In this document: positions 6,030-11,732 of the stretch, one piece after another
Numbering within the stretch: the stretch's first letter is position 1
How the letters are laid out: every line of letters begins with the position of its first letter
From: an uncultured Brevundimonas sp.
GTDB lineage: Bacteria; Pseudomonadota; Alphaproteobacteria; Caulobacterales; Caulobacteraceae
Length of the DNA stretch: 11,732 nt
Direction of reading: 5' to 3'
NCBI RefSeq assembly: GCF_943913055.1
Contig: NZ_CALTWS010000072.1
Location: 1-11,732 of the forward strand
Program-made: the position numbers and the translations under genes
The notes under the pieces: model-generated
Told to the model about the DNA's origin: nothing
What the model saw: only the letters and a program-made list of their open reading frames with translations
Database searches by the model: none

Positions 6030-6965
6030 TCAGGCCGCCACGGACTTGGCCCCGGCCACACGCGCCATCTCGATCTGGGCGGCCAGGCCGGGCGGCAGGT
6101 CGCGGTCCGGAATGGCGGCCAGCTGGTTCAGGCGCTCGACATCCTCGGCATGGATCATGGCGCTGGAGATCGAAGGATCGGTCAGCACATAGGCCAGGCA
6201 GATTTCCTCGGCCGTCCAGTTGGGGGTGCGATGCAGGAAGGCGAAGGTGCCGGCCCCGCGTAGCGGATCGGACTTGGCCCGACCACCCGAACTGCCGAAG
6301 CCAAAGAGGCCCTTCTTCTTCGGCTCCTCATGGATCATTTCCGCCTTCTTGGCCGTGTCGAGGCTTTCGGGGAAATAGCCGATGGCGAACACGGCCATAT
6401 CCTTCTCGCGCGCATCGCGCAGCCGCGACCGGACCTGCCAGGGCGAGTTGACGTGATAGGGCGTGACCAGAACGTCGAAAGCCCCGGTCGAGACATAGGC
6501 GTCCATGACCTCGCCATCACCGGCCACGCCCAGCAGGCGCACACGGTCGGTGGCGCGCAGGGCCTTGAGCGCATTCAGCGACGACTGGGGCAGCTCGTCG
6601 TGCATGGGCTGATCCAGCAGGGCCTGGTCGAACCAGCCCAGCGACGAGGCGTGCAGGGCGCGGTCCATGCAGGCCGTCATCCCCTCGGCCGAGAAGTCGC
6701 GATCCGACCCCTTGCGGCCGTCTCCGGCCCCCAGGGTCAGCGAAATCTGCAACAGGCGGCGGTCCACTTCCTTGACGGCGTCGCCCAGGATTTCGGCCAG
6801 CACCGGGTTGGCGTCTCGCAGGCGATAGCTGTTGATGCCCGCTTCCAGCGCCGCATAGATGATCGCGCGTGCCGCCTCGGGCCCCCGGGCGATGTCGCGC
6901 GAACTCAGGCCCAGGGTCACGGCCGAGACCGCCTGTCCTTTGTGGCCGAAGGGACGGTAACGCAT
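6030..6965 (-). CDS. aldo/keto reductase-like protein lacking the catalytic tetrad
   Basis: 311-aa protein with the outline of an aldo/keto reductase barrel: RPFGHKGQAVSAVTLGL at the start, AALEAGIN (38-45), ILGDAVKEV, LLQISLTLG, WFDQALLDQP (111-120), RVRLLGVAGDGE (141-152) and a late AEEICLAYVLTDPSISSAM. Aligned by eye to active members, the catalytic Asp falls on R48, Tyr on N53, Lys on T77 and His on D118, so all four are changed. A basic glycine-rich insert (EPKKKGLFGFGSSGG, ~214-228) is also unusual. It is thus probably a pseudoenzyme or a much altered reductase. A perfect GGAGGT ribosome site lies 7 bases before ATG 6965, inside the end of bolA, and only 3 bases separate the two genes, so it should be well translated with BolA. 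A scaffold or regulatory role in the BolA-glutaredoxin context is speculation. Confidence 0.85.
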   Translation of the reverse strand: MRYRPFGHKGQAVSAVTLGLSSRDIARGPEAARAIIYAALEAGINSYRLRDANPVLAEILGDAVKEVDRRLLQISLTLGAGDGRKGSDRDFSAEGMTACMDRALHASSLGWFDQALLDQPMHDELPQSSLNALKALRATDRVRLLGVAGDGEVMDAYVSTGAFDVLVTPYHVNSPWQVRSRLRDAREKDMAVFAIGYFPESLDTAKKAEMIHEEPKKKGLFGFGSSGGRAKSDPLRGAGTFAFLHRTPNWTAEEICLAYVLTDPSISSAMIHAEDVERLNQLAAIPDRDLPPGLAAQIEMARVAGAKSVAA

Positions 6966-6968
6966 GGC

Positions 6969-7208
6969 TCAGACCTCCGCAGGCGTCGAGGTTTCGAGCG
7001 CGAGGGCATGCAGTTCGCCGCCCATCTTGCCCTTCAGCGCCGCATAAACCAGCTGGTGCTGGCGCACCCTGGGCAGGCCGGCAAAGGCGGTCGAAACGAT
7101 CCGCGCGCGATAGTGGTCGCCGTCGCCCGCCAGATCGTCGATGGCGATCTCGGCATCGGGAAAGGCCTCGACCAGATGGCCGCGAAGCTCTTCGACAGGC
7201 ATGGGCAT
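6969..7208 (-). CDS. bolA: BolA family protein
   Basis: 79-aa BolA-like protein from ATG 7208. BolA proteins partner with CGFS glutaredoxins, sharing a [2Fe-2S] cluster and affecting iron and stress responses. The family signatures are FPDAE near the start, the loop DLAGDGDHY with its histidine, the helix LPRVRQHQLVYAALKGKMG and the C-terminal HALAL with the conserved histidine. There is no cysteine in the loop, so if it binds a shared cluster it would do so through histidine. A TTG at 7229 would add seven residues. I prefer ATG 7208, since MPM-x-x-EEL is the typical beginning, and a GGAG lies 12 bases upstream. ATG 7202 is also possible. The gene is 59 bases after the acetyltransferase gene and almost touches the reductase-like gene. 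The glutaredoxin partner gene follows that one. Confidence 0.92.
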   Translation of the reverse strand: MPMPVEELRGHLVEAFPDAEIAIDDLAGDGDHYRARIVSTAFAGLPRVRQHQLVYAALKGKMGGELHALALETSTPAEV

Positions 7209-7267
7209 GGGCGCGGGCGTCTCCGACAATTCGCCGCTGACTATGCCGCGTAAACCTTAATGGCTGG

Positions 7268-7795
7268 CTACGGCGATGGGCTGCGGGCGGGGCGCTCCAG
7301 CAACACCACCGGACCGCCCTTGTAGGAGGTTTCTGCGTACGGCCTGTAGCCCACGCGCCGCGCCACGGCGTGCGACGGCGCATTCTCGGGATCGATCATG
7401 CAGACGGTGCGCGGAGCCTTAAGCGTGTGGTCGCACCAGTCCAGAACCGCCCGCAAAGCCTCGTGAGCCAGGCCGTGGCCCTGAAACCGAGGCGCTATGC
7501 CCCAGCCCAGCTCTGGCGCATCGAAGGCAGGGGTCATCATCCGGCGATGCTCAAGTACAGCGATGCCGCCAATGTAGTCGCCGCTGGCCGTGTCGCGAAC
7601 CGACCAGCTGCCATAATCCAGAACCTGCCATTGCCCGATGTCTCGCAACAACCGGAACCAGACCTCCTCACGGGTCATGGCCTTTGGCAACAGAGAGGTC
7701 GCGAAGGCTGTGTCGCCCCAGAGAGCGCACAGGTCGTCGTAGTCATCGACGGCGACCGGCGTCAGAGTCAGCCGGTCAGTTTTGAGCACCGTCAC
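7268..7795 (-). CDS. GNAT acetyltransferase, RimJ/RimL-like
   Basis: 175-aa single GNAT domain, predicted to transfer acetyl from acetyl-CoA to an amine. It starts with the TDRLTLTPVAVDD strand-turn typical of the RimJ/RimL-type subfamily. The acetyl-CoA-binding motif is RFQGHGLAHEAL (103-114, Q/R-x-x-G-x-G/A), after the strand ELGWGIAP. IDPENAPSHAVARRVGY (134-150) is the usual motif-B region with its asparagine. Start GTG 7795 overlaps the TGA of radC by four bases (GTGA), so the pair is translationally coupled. RimJ and RimL acetylate N-termini of ribosomal proteins, and methionine aminopeptidase is encoded two genes upstream. An N-terminal acetyltransferase role is therefore attractive, but this subfamily also includes enzymes acting on small molecules and antibiotics, so the substrate is open. 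Confidence 0.87.
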   Translation of the reverse strand: MTVLKTDRLTLTPVAVDDYDDLCALWGDTAFATSLLPKAMTREEVWFRLLRDIGQWQVLDYGSWSVRDTASGDYIGGIAVLEHRRMMTPAFDAPELGWGIAPRFQGHGLAHEALRAVLDWCDHTLKAPRTVCMIDPENAPSHAVARRVGYRPYAETSYKGGPVVLLERPARSPSP

Positions 7796-8520
7796 ATCAA
7801 CCCCAGCTGCTTGAAGCTCGCCACGCCCTCGCGCCCGACGATCAGGTGGTCGTGGACCTCGATGTTCAGCGACCGCGCCGCCTCGATCACCTGACGGGTC
7901 ATGTCGATGTCGGGGCGCGACGGGGTGGGGTCGCCGGAGGGGTGGTTGTGCACGATGATCATGGCCTTGGCCGACAGCTCCAGCGCGCGGCGCACGACCT
8001 CGCGTGGATAGACGGGGGCATGGTCGACCGTGCCCCGGTTCTGGATCTCGTCCAGGATCAGCTGGTTGCGGTTGTCCAGATACAGCACCCGGAACTGCTC
8101 GCGCGGCTCATGCTGCAGCGACAGCCGCACATAGGCCAGTAGCGCCGACCAGGACGAGATCACCGTGCGCTTGGCGGGTTCTTCCTTGGCGACGCGGCGC
8201 GAGACCTCGTGCAGGGCGGCCAGGTCCAGCGCCGTCTCGGCCCCGATGCCCTTGGTGCGGCCCCTGGTGTCCTCGGCCTTGACCGTCATCAGGTCCTCGA
8301 CCGAGGCGGCCAATACCGCCGCCAGCGAGCCAAACCGCGCCAGCAGCGCCTTGGCGATCGGCTTGACGTCCCCCTGCGGCTGGCTGCGGAACAGGAACAG
8401 TTCCAGCAGCTCATAGTCCGGCAGATGATGGATGCCCGCGCCCCGCGCCCGCTCGCGCAGGCGTTCGCGGTGGCCGGCATGGTGGGGCGGCTTGGGCTTT
8501 TCGGGCGGTTGATCCAGCAT
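7792..8520 (-). CDS. radC: RadC family JAB/MPN-domain protein
   Basis: 242-aa RadC (UPF0758) protein of normal length. The N-terminal third has the helix-hairpin-helix-like part (LPDYELLELFLFRSQPQGDV, then FGSLAAVLAASVEDL). The C-terminal JAB1/MPN metalloprotease-like domain runs from about residue 120. It contains QFRVLYLDN, NRGTVDHAPVYPREVVRRAL, and the metal motif HNHPSGDPTPSRPD with H191, H193 and D204 (H-x-H-x10-D). All metal ligands are present. The biochemical role is unsettled: an early link to DNA repair in E. coli was later withdrawn, and RadC is required for neither repair nor viability in tested species. The ATG at 8520 lies 29 bases after map. The end overlaps the acetyltransferase start. 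The order map-radC suggests co-transcription. Confidence 0.95.
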   Translation of the reverse strand: MLDQPPEKPKPPHHAGHRERLRERARGAGIHHLPDYELLELFLFRSQPQGDVKPIAKALLARFGSLAAVLAASVEDLMTVKAEDTRGRTKGIGAETALDLAALHEVSRRVAKEEPAKRTVISSWSALLAYVRLSLQHEPREQFRVLYLDNRNQLILDEIQNRGTVDHAPVYPREVVRRALELSAKAMIIVHNHPSGDPTPSRPDIDMTRQVIEAARSLNIEVHDHLIVGREGVASFKQLGLM

Positions 8521-8549
8521 GCGTCCCCCGGCGACGGGGCGACGTTAGC

Positions 8550-9374
8550 CTAGAATTTCGGTCTGAACAGTCCCGCCGGGCTGGCACTGAACAGTTCGAC
8601 GCCGTCGTCGGTCACCCCACAGGTGTGCTCGCACTGGGACGACAGGGACTTGTCGCGGGTCACGGCGGTCCAGCCGTCGGACAGAACCTTCACATGCGGC
8701 TTGCCCAGGTTCACCATCGGCTCGACGGTGAAGAACATGCCCTTCTTCAGCACTGCGCCCTCGCCCCGGCGGCCATAGTGCAGGACGTTGGGGCTGTCGT
8801 GGAACAACCGGCCGATGCCGTGGCCGCAGAAGTCGCGCACGACCGACATGCGGTTGGCCTCGACCACCTGCTGGATGGCATAGCCGATGTCGCCGAAGGT
8901 GTTGCCCGGCTTGATCATGGCCAGGCCGGCGTCCAGCGAATCGTAGGTCACGTCGATCAGCTTGCGCGCCCGGGCGTTGATCTCGCCGATCGGATACATG
9001 CGGCTGGAATCGCCATGCCAGCCGTCGATGATGACTGTGTGGTCGATGTTGACGATGTCGCCGTCCTTCAGCACCCGGTCGCCCGGAATGCCGTGACAGA
9101 CCACATGGTTGATCGAGGTGCAGACCGTCTTCTCATAGCCCTTGTAGCCCAGGCAGGCGGGCAGGGCCCCGTGGTCCAGGGTGAAGGTGCGAATGCGGTC
9201 GTCGATCTCGCCCGTCGTCACGCCGGGCACGGCGAACTCGGTGATCATGTCCAGCGCCTGGGCCACCAGCTTGCCGGCCGCGCGCATGCCCTCCCAAGCC
9301 TCCTCGTCCTGATGGACGCGGATCTCGTGGGTGCGGACGAAGGCGTCCTCGTCCAGTTCGGGGGTCTCGTACAT
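8550..9374 (-). CDS. map: methionine aminopeptidase, type I
   Basis: Cytoplasmic metalloenzyme that removes the initiator methionine when the second residue is small. The 274-aa product has the pita-bread fold signatures with all five metal ligands: D111 in NIDHTVIIDGWHGD, D122, H185 in CGHGIG, E218 in FFTVEPM and E249 in SSQCEHT. The substrate-positioning H94 lies in VVCHGIPG. Small departures from the common form are NIDH for NIDV and QCEH for QYEH, both outside the ligands. The N-terminus has about 15 residues more than E. coli MetAP and no zinc-finger extension, so it is type Ia-like. ATG 9374 was chosen because the conserved EEAWEGMRAAG helix follows. It is the first gene of a minus-strand series with radC and an acetyltransferase. 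The 103-base gap to the divergent CinA-like gene should hold its promoter. Confidence 0.97.
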   Translation of the reverse strand: MYETPELDEDAFVRTHEIRVHQDEEAWEGMRAAGKLVAQALDMITEFAVPGVTTGEIDDRIRTFTLDHGALPACLGYKGYEKTVCTSINHVVCHGIPGDRVLKDGDIVNIDHTVIIDGWHGDSSRMYPIGEINARARKLIDVTYDSLDAGLAMIKPGNTFGDIGYAIQQVVEANRMSVVRDFCGHGIGRLFHDSPNVLHYGRRGEGAVLKKGMFFTVEPMVNLGKPHVKVLSDGWTAVTRDKSLSSQCEHTCGVTDDGVELFSASPAGLFRPKF

Positions 9375-9477
9375 GCGTGCAGGCTTTCAGGCGGGGTCGG
9401 CGATCAGGTGGGGACCATAGCACAGATGCTCAAGGCGAGACGATGACGTGCGGGCCGGATGCGCCTATCTGCATCAG

Positions 9478-10239
9478 ATGAGCACCGCTTCCCCCACCGC
9501 CGCCGTCCTGATCATTGGCGACGAGGTCCTGTCCGGCCGGACGCAGGACACCAATCTGAACACCATCGCCCGGTTTCTGGGGGCGCTGGGCATCGACCTT
9601 ATGGAGGCGCGGACGGTCGGGGATCGGACGGAGCAGATCGTCGACAGCCTGAACGCGCTCAGGACCACCCACGACTATGTCTTCACCACCGGCGGGATCG
9701 GGCCTACGCATGACGACATCACCGCCGATGCCGTGGCTTCAGCCTTCGGCGTGGCCCTGCCGGAGCATCCCGACGCGGTCGCCATCCTGGAGAAGCGTTA
9801 TGGGCCGGGCGAGTTCAATGCGGCCCGGCGGCGGATGGCGCGGGTGCCGGAGGGCGGCAGCCTGATCGCCAATCCGGTCACGGATGCGCCCGGCTTCCAG
9901 ATCGGCAATGTCTTCGTCATGGCGGGGGTGCCGAAGATCATGACGGCCATGCTGGAGGATGTGGCTCCGCGGCTGCGCACCGGGGCGGTCGTGCATGCGC
10001 GGACGTTGCGGGTGTCCGGCGTGGGCGAAGGGACGATCGCGGAGATGCTGGGCGCGGCGGCAAAAGCCAATCGGGAGCTTAGCTACGGTAGCTATCCGTT
10101 CGGCCACGGCTCGGTCGGAGAGATCGGGACCAATCTGGTCGTCCGCGGTCGGGACGCGGCGGCGGTCGATGCAGCGGTCGACAGTCTGCTGGCCGATCTG
10201 GCCACGGCGGGCATCGAGGCGCGGCTGATCAAGGCCTAG
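9478..10239 (+). CDS. CinA-type molybdopterin-binding-domain protein (COG1058)
   Basis: 253-aa protein consisting only of the molybdopterin-binding (MoaB/Mog-like) domain found at the N-terminus of CinA. Homologues hydrolyse ADP-ribose or FAD-type pyrophosphates, but the activity here is inferred. Signatures are AAVLIIGDEVLSGRTQDTN near the start, FTTGGIGPTHDDITADAV (69-86) and VFVMAGVPKIM (145-155), with GSVGEIGTNL late. The C-terminal nicotinamide-nucleotide amidase domain of full-length CinA is absent, and the gene ends normally in TAG without remnants of it. An in-frame GTG at 9448 would add ten residues. I chose ATG 9478 because the strand AAVLIIGDE normally begins within ten residues of the start. 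No clear ribosome site is visible for either. It is divergent from map, and its stop overlaps that of the deacetylase gene. Confidence 0.92.
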   Translation: MSTASPTAAVLIIGDEVLSGRTQDTNLNTIARFLGALGIDLMEARTVGDRTEQIVDSLNALRTTHDYVFTTGGIGPTHDDITADAVASAFGVALPEHPDAVAILEKRYGPGEFNAARRRMARVPEGGSLIANPVTDAPGFQIGNVFVMAGVPKIMTAMLEDVAPRLRTGAVVHARTLRVSGVGEGTIAEMLGAAAKANRELSYGSYPFGHGSVGEIGTNLVVRGRDAAAVDAAVDSLLADLATAGIEARLIKA

Positions 10240-10973
10240 GCCGCCAGTTTCGCCCAAGCCTGACCGATCGGCAGGATTTCCAGTCCCGCGCCCTTGGCCG
10301 CGCGCAGCACGCGATCCAGATCGTCCGGCGTGCAGCCATAGTCCGTGGGTCGATCCGAGACGTCGTGGCCATAGGCGGTCAGCCAGCCGTTCGATGACGC
10401 CGCCTCGGCAATCATGGCCTCCAGATCATAGTGGGGCAGGCGGCGGCTCTCCAGGCCGATGGACTTGATCAGTGCCCTGTCCGCGCGCCCCGCATTGACC
10501 CCGTCGCGCACCCCGCGCCCCAGGACGAAACGGTCGCGGACAATGCGCTTGGCCGCCAGCGTCGCATCCCCGAACGGATAGGCGAAGGTGGTCATGCGAT
10601 GACCGTCCAGCCGCGCGGCCACCCATGCGGCATTGGCCTCAAGGCTCAGCCGCATCGCTTCGGCATCCATCCGCAGCACGCTGGTGTGGCCGAAGGTATG
10701 GCACCCGACTTCATGCCCCGCCGCATGAAGGGCCTGCAGATGCTCGGTGCGAAACTGCGGCCGCTCCATGTTCCAGCCGCTCTCCAGCCCGCCACAGATA
10801 TAGTAGGTGGCCAGAACGTCATGCTCGGCCAGGATGGGCCCGGCTTCGGTCCAGGCCGTCTCGGGGATGTCGTCGAAACTCAGAGAGAAGATGCCCCGCG
10901 CTGGTGCGATGGTCACCGCCTCGATATCGAGATAGCGGGCGGCCCTGCGCCGCATCTGGTCGATGGCCTTCAT
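10236..10973 (-). CDS. polysaccharide deacetylase family protein (NodB homology)
   Basis: 245-aa carbohydrate-esterase-4-type protein, predicted metal-dependent de-N-acetylase or a related amidase. Motif 1 is FSLSFDD (D34, D35), motif 2 is HTFGH (H92, H96) and motif 3 is FAYPFG. A late GHDV (H203) may be the general acid. The catalytic aspartate and the two metal-binding histidines are therefore present. There is no signal peptide or membrane segment, so it is predicted to be cytoplasmic, unlike secreted chitin or peptidoglycan deacetylases. The substrate is unknown. ATG 10973 has no Shine-Dalgarno sequence. A GCCTAGACT about 6 bases upstream resembles a -10 box, so the message could be leaderless. 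Its TAG stop is formed on the opposite strand of the same CTAG that ends the CinA-like gene. Confidence 0.9.
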   Translation of the reverse strand: MKAIDQMRRRAARYLDIEAVTIAPARGIFSLSFDDIPETAWTEAGPILAEHDVLATYYICGGLESGWNMERPQFRTEHLQALHAAGHEVGCHTFGHTSVLRMDAEAMRLSLEANAAWVAARLDGHRMTTFAYPFGDATLAAKRIVRDRFVLGRGVRDGVNAGRADRALIKSIGLESRRLPHYDLEAMIAEAASSNGWLTAYGHDVSDRPTDYGCTPDDLDRVLRAAKGAGLEILPIGQAWAKLAA

Positions 10974-11003
10974 GAGCAGGAGTCTAGGCCATTCGCCTTA
11001 AGA

Positions 11004-11027
11004 CTCCCTTCCTGCTTGAAGAGGGAG
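11004..11027. other. imperfect hairpin between the deacetylase and glyQ starts
   Basis: CTCCCTTC pairs with GAAGAGGGAG over 8 bp with one bulged base, with a 6-base loop CTGCTT. It lies in the divergent 122-base gap and has no T-run on either strand. It could be leader structure or a protein-binding dyad. Confidence 0.3.
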
Positions 11028-11029
11028 GG

Positions 11030-11052
11030 CTTCCCCGTTGCACCTTCCCCGT
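11030..11052. repeat. 9-bp direct repeat upstream of glyQ
   Basis: CTTCCCCGT occurs at 11030-11038 and again at 11044-11052, a 14-base repeat period, ending 43 bases before the glyQ start. The spacing does not match a helical turn. It may be an operator, part of the promoter region, or chance. Confidence 0.3.
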
Positions 11053-11095
11053 CTAGGGTCCGCGCCTCTCATTTTGCGACTGCGAAAAGCCACCC

Positions 11096-11732
11096 GTGAC
11101 CACCGAACCTCTCGCCTTCCAGGACCTGATCCTGACCCTCCACAAATACTGGGGCGATCAGGGCTGCGCGATCCTGCAGCCCTATGACATCGAGGTCGGA
11201 GCCGGCACCCTGCACCCCGCCACAGTCTTACGCGCGCTCGGTCCGCGCCCGTGGAAGGCCGCCTATGTCCAGCCCAGCCGCCGCCCCGGCGACGGCCGCT
11301 ACGGCGAAAATCCCAATAGGTTACAACACTATTATCAATACCAAGTGATCCTGAAGCCCAATCCGGACAACCTTCAGGAACTGTATCTCGGCTCGCTGGC
11401 GGCCATCGGCATCGATCCGAAACTGCACGACATCCGCTTCGTCGAGGACGACTGGGAAAACCCCACCGTGGGCGCCTGGGGCCTGGGTTGGGAGGTCTGG
11501 TGCGACGGCATGGAGGTGACGCAGTTCACCTATTTCCAGGGCGTCGGCGGCATTGAGGTCGACGTCGTCTCGGGCGAGCTGACCTATGGGCTGGAGCGCC
11601 TGGCCATGTACGTCCAGGGCGTGGACAACGTCTATGATTTGAAGTTCACCAAGGAGGGCCTGACCTATGGCGAGGTCTTCCTGGAGAACGAGCGCCAGCA
11701 GTCGGAAGCCAACTTCCACGGCTATGACGTCG
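11096..11732 (+). CDS. glyQ: glycine-tRNA ligase alpha subunit (3' partial)
   Basis: The alpha subunit of the tetrameric (alpha2-beta2) glycyl-tRNA synthetase, holding the class II core that binds glycine and ATP and recognises tRNA-Gly together with GlyS. The 212 visible residues match GlyQ closely: FQDLILTLHKYWGDQGC, AILQPYDIEVGAGTLHP, AAYVQPSRRPGDGRYGENPN, RLQHYYQYQV, IRFVEDDWENPTVGAWGLGW and GELTYGLERLAMYVQG. The reading frame leaves the window at 11732, so about 80-90 residues are missing by comparison with the family. The start is a GTG at 11096, followed by TTEPLAFQ. There is only a weak GAAAAG upstream. The leader is too short for a T-box. Codons 71-83 form an AT-rich patch with AGG and TTA. 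glyS normally follows and would be expected outside. Confidence 0.97.
   Translation, partial: MTTEPLAFQDLILTLHKYWGDQGCAILQPYDIEVGAGTLHPATVLRALGPRPWKAAYVQPSRRPGDGRYGENPNRLQHYYQYQVILKPNPDNLQELYLGSLAAIGIDPKLHDIRFVEDDWENPTVGAWGLGWEVWCDGMEVTQFTYFQGVGGIEVDVVSGELTYGLERLAMYVQGVDNVYDLKFTKEGLTYGEVFLENERQQSEANFHGYDV

Noticed and set aside
6330..7253. 307-codon plus-strand frame opposite the reductase-like gene and bolA
   Set aside because: It is an antisense shadow with low-complexity Q/H/G/R composition, covering two coupled minus-strand genes that have ribosome sites and family matches.
9413..9433. Minus-strand TTGAGC and GCTATGGTC as a promoter for map
   Set aside because: The -10-like part is attractive, but only 6 bases separate the two elements, too short for a sigma70 or Caulobacter housekeeping promoter. 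I left it out as a feature.
8625..9446. 273-codon plus-strand frame opposite map
   Set aside because: map is certain from five conserved metal ligands. The opposite frame shows only shadow composition.
11038..11059. TTGCAC and TAGGGT upstream of glyQ as a promoter
   Set aside because: The spacer is 10 bases rather than about 17, so the pair is unlikely to work as such, although TCTAGGGTC alone might be a -10 region.
10974..11095. T-box or other glycine-sensing riboswitch before glyQ
   Set aside because: The gap is only 122 bases, and I see no T-box sequence or specifier-stem architecture.

Overview
The window is a high-GC alphaproteobacterial chromosome segment, most likely from the Caulobacterales. 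Brevundimonas or a close relative is my best guess, from the overall look of RpsD, the MHYT-GGDEF-EAL protein and the GTG/ATG-started, tightly packed genes. It carries ordinary core genes in dense clusters. I see no insertion sequence, phage gene, CRISPR array, tRNA or rRNA, and no intergenic gap longer than about 150 bases.

Left part, plus strand (1-5143). After the tail of a metallo-beta-lactamase-fold hydrolase comes a large membrane c-di-GMP protein (MHYT-PAS-GGDEF-EAL), then rpsD with a textbook intrinsic terminator behind it. Next is a cluster of four small envelope-type genes that I cannot assign to a named system: a 128-aa lipoprotein, a protein with a TonB-C-terminal-like fold, a 43-aa micro-lipoprotein, and a second lipoprotein of 126 aa. 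The two larger lipoproteins are diverged copies of one family, sharing an SNGCT motif, a second cysteine and a C-terminal W-x-F...LGL block. This is the least explained part of the window.

Middle part, minus strand (9374 down to 5144). Seven genes read the same way: map, radC, a RimJ/RimL-like acetyltransferase, bolA, an aldo/keto-reductase-like protein, a CGFS monothiol glutaredoxin (grxD type) and a hotdog-fold thioesterase. Several are joined by overlapping start/stop codons. A good sigma70-like promoter sits between the reductase-like gene and grxD, so the last two genes probably also have their own transcript. BolA and the CGFS glutaredoxin are known partners in [2Fe-2S] cluster handling. 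The protein between them looks like an aldo/keto reductase that has lost all four catalytic-tetrad residues, and so may be a pseudoenzyme.

Right part (9478-11732). A stand-alone CinA-type nucleotide-binding domain protein on the plus strand ends in a shared CTAG palindrome with a minus-strand NodB-type polysaccharide deacetylase. The window closes inside glyQ (glycyl-tRNA synthetase alpha subunit), which contains a conspicuous AT-rich, rare-codon island over one of its most conserved motifs.
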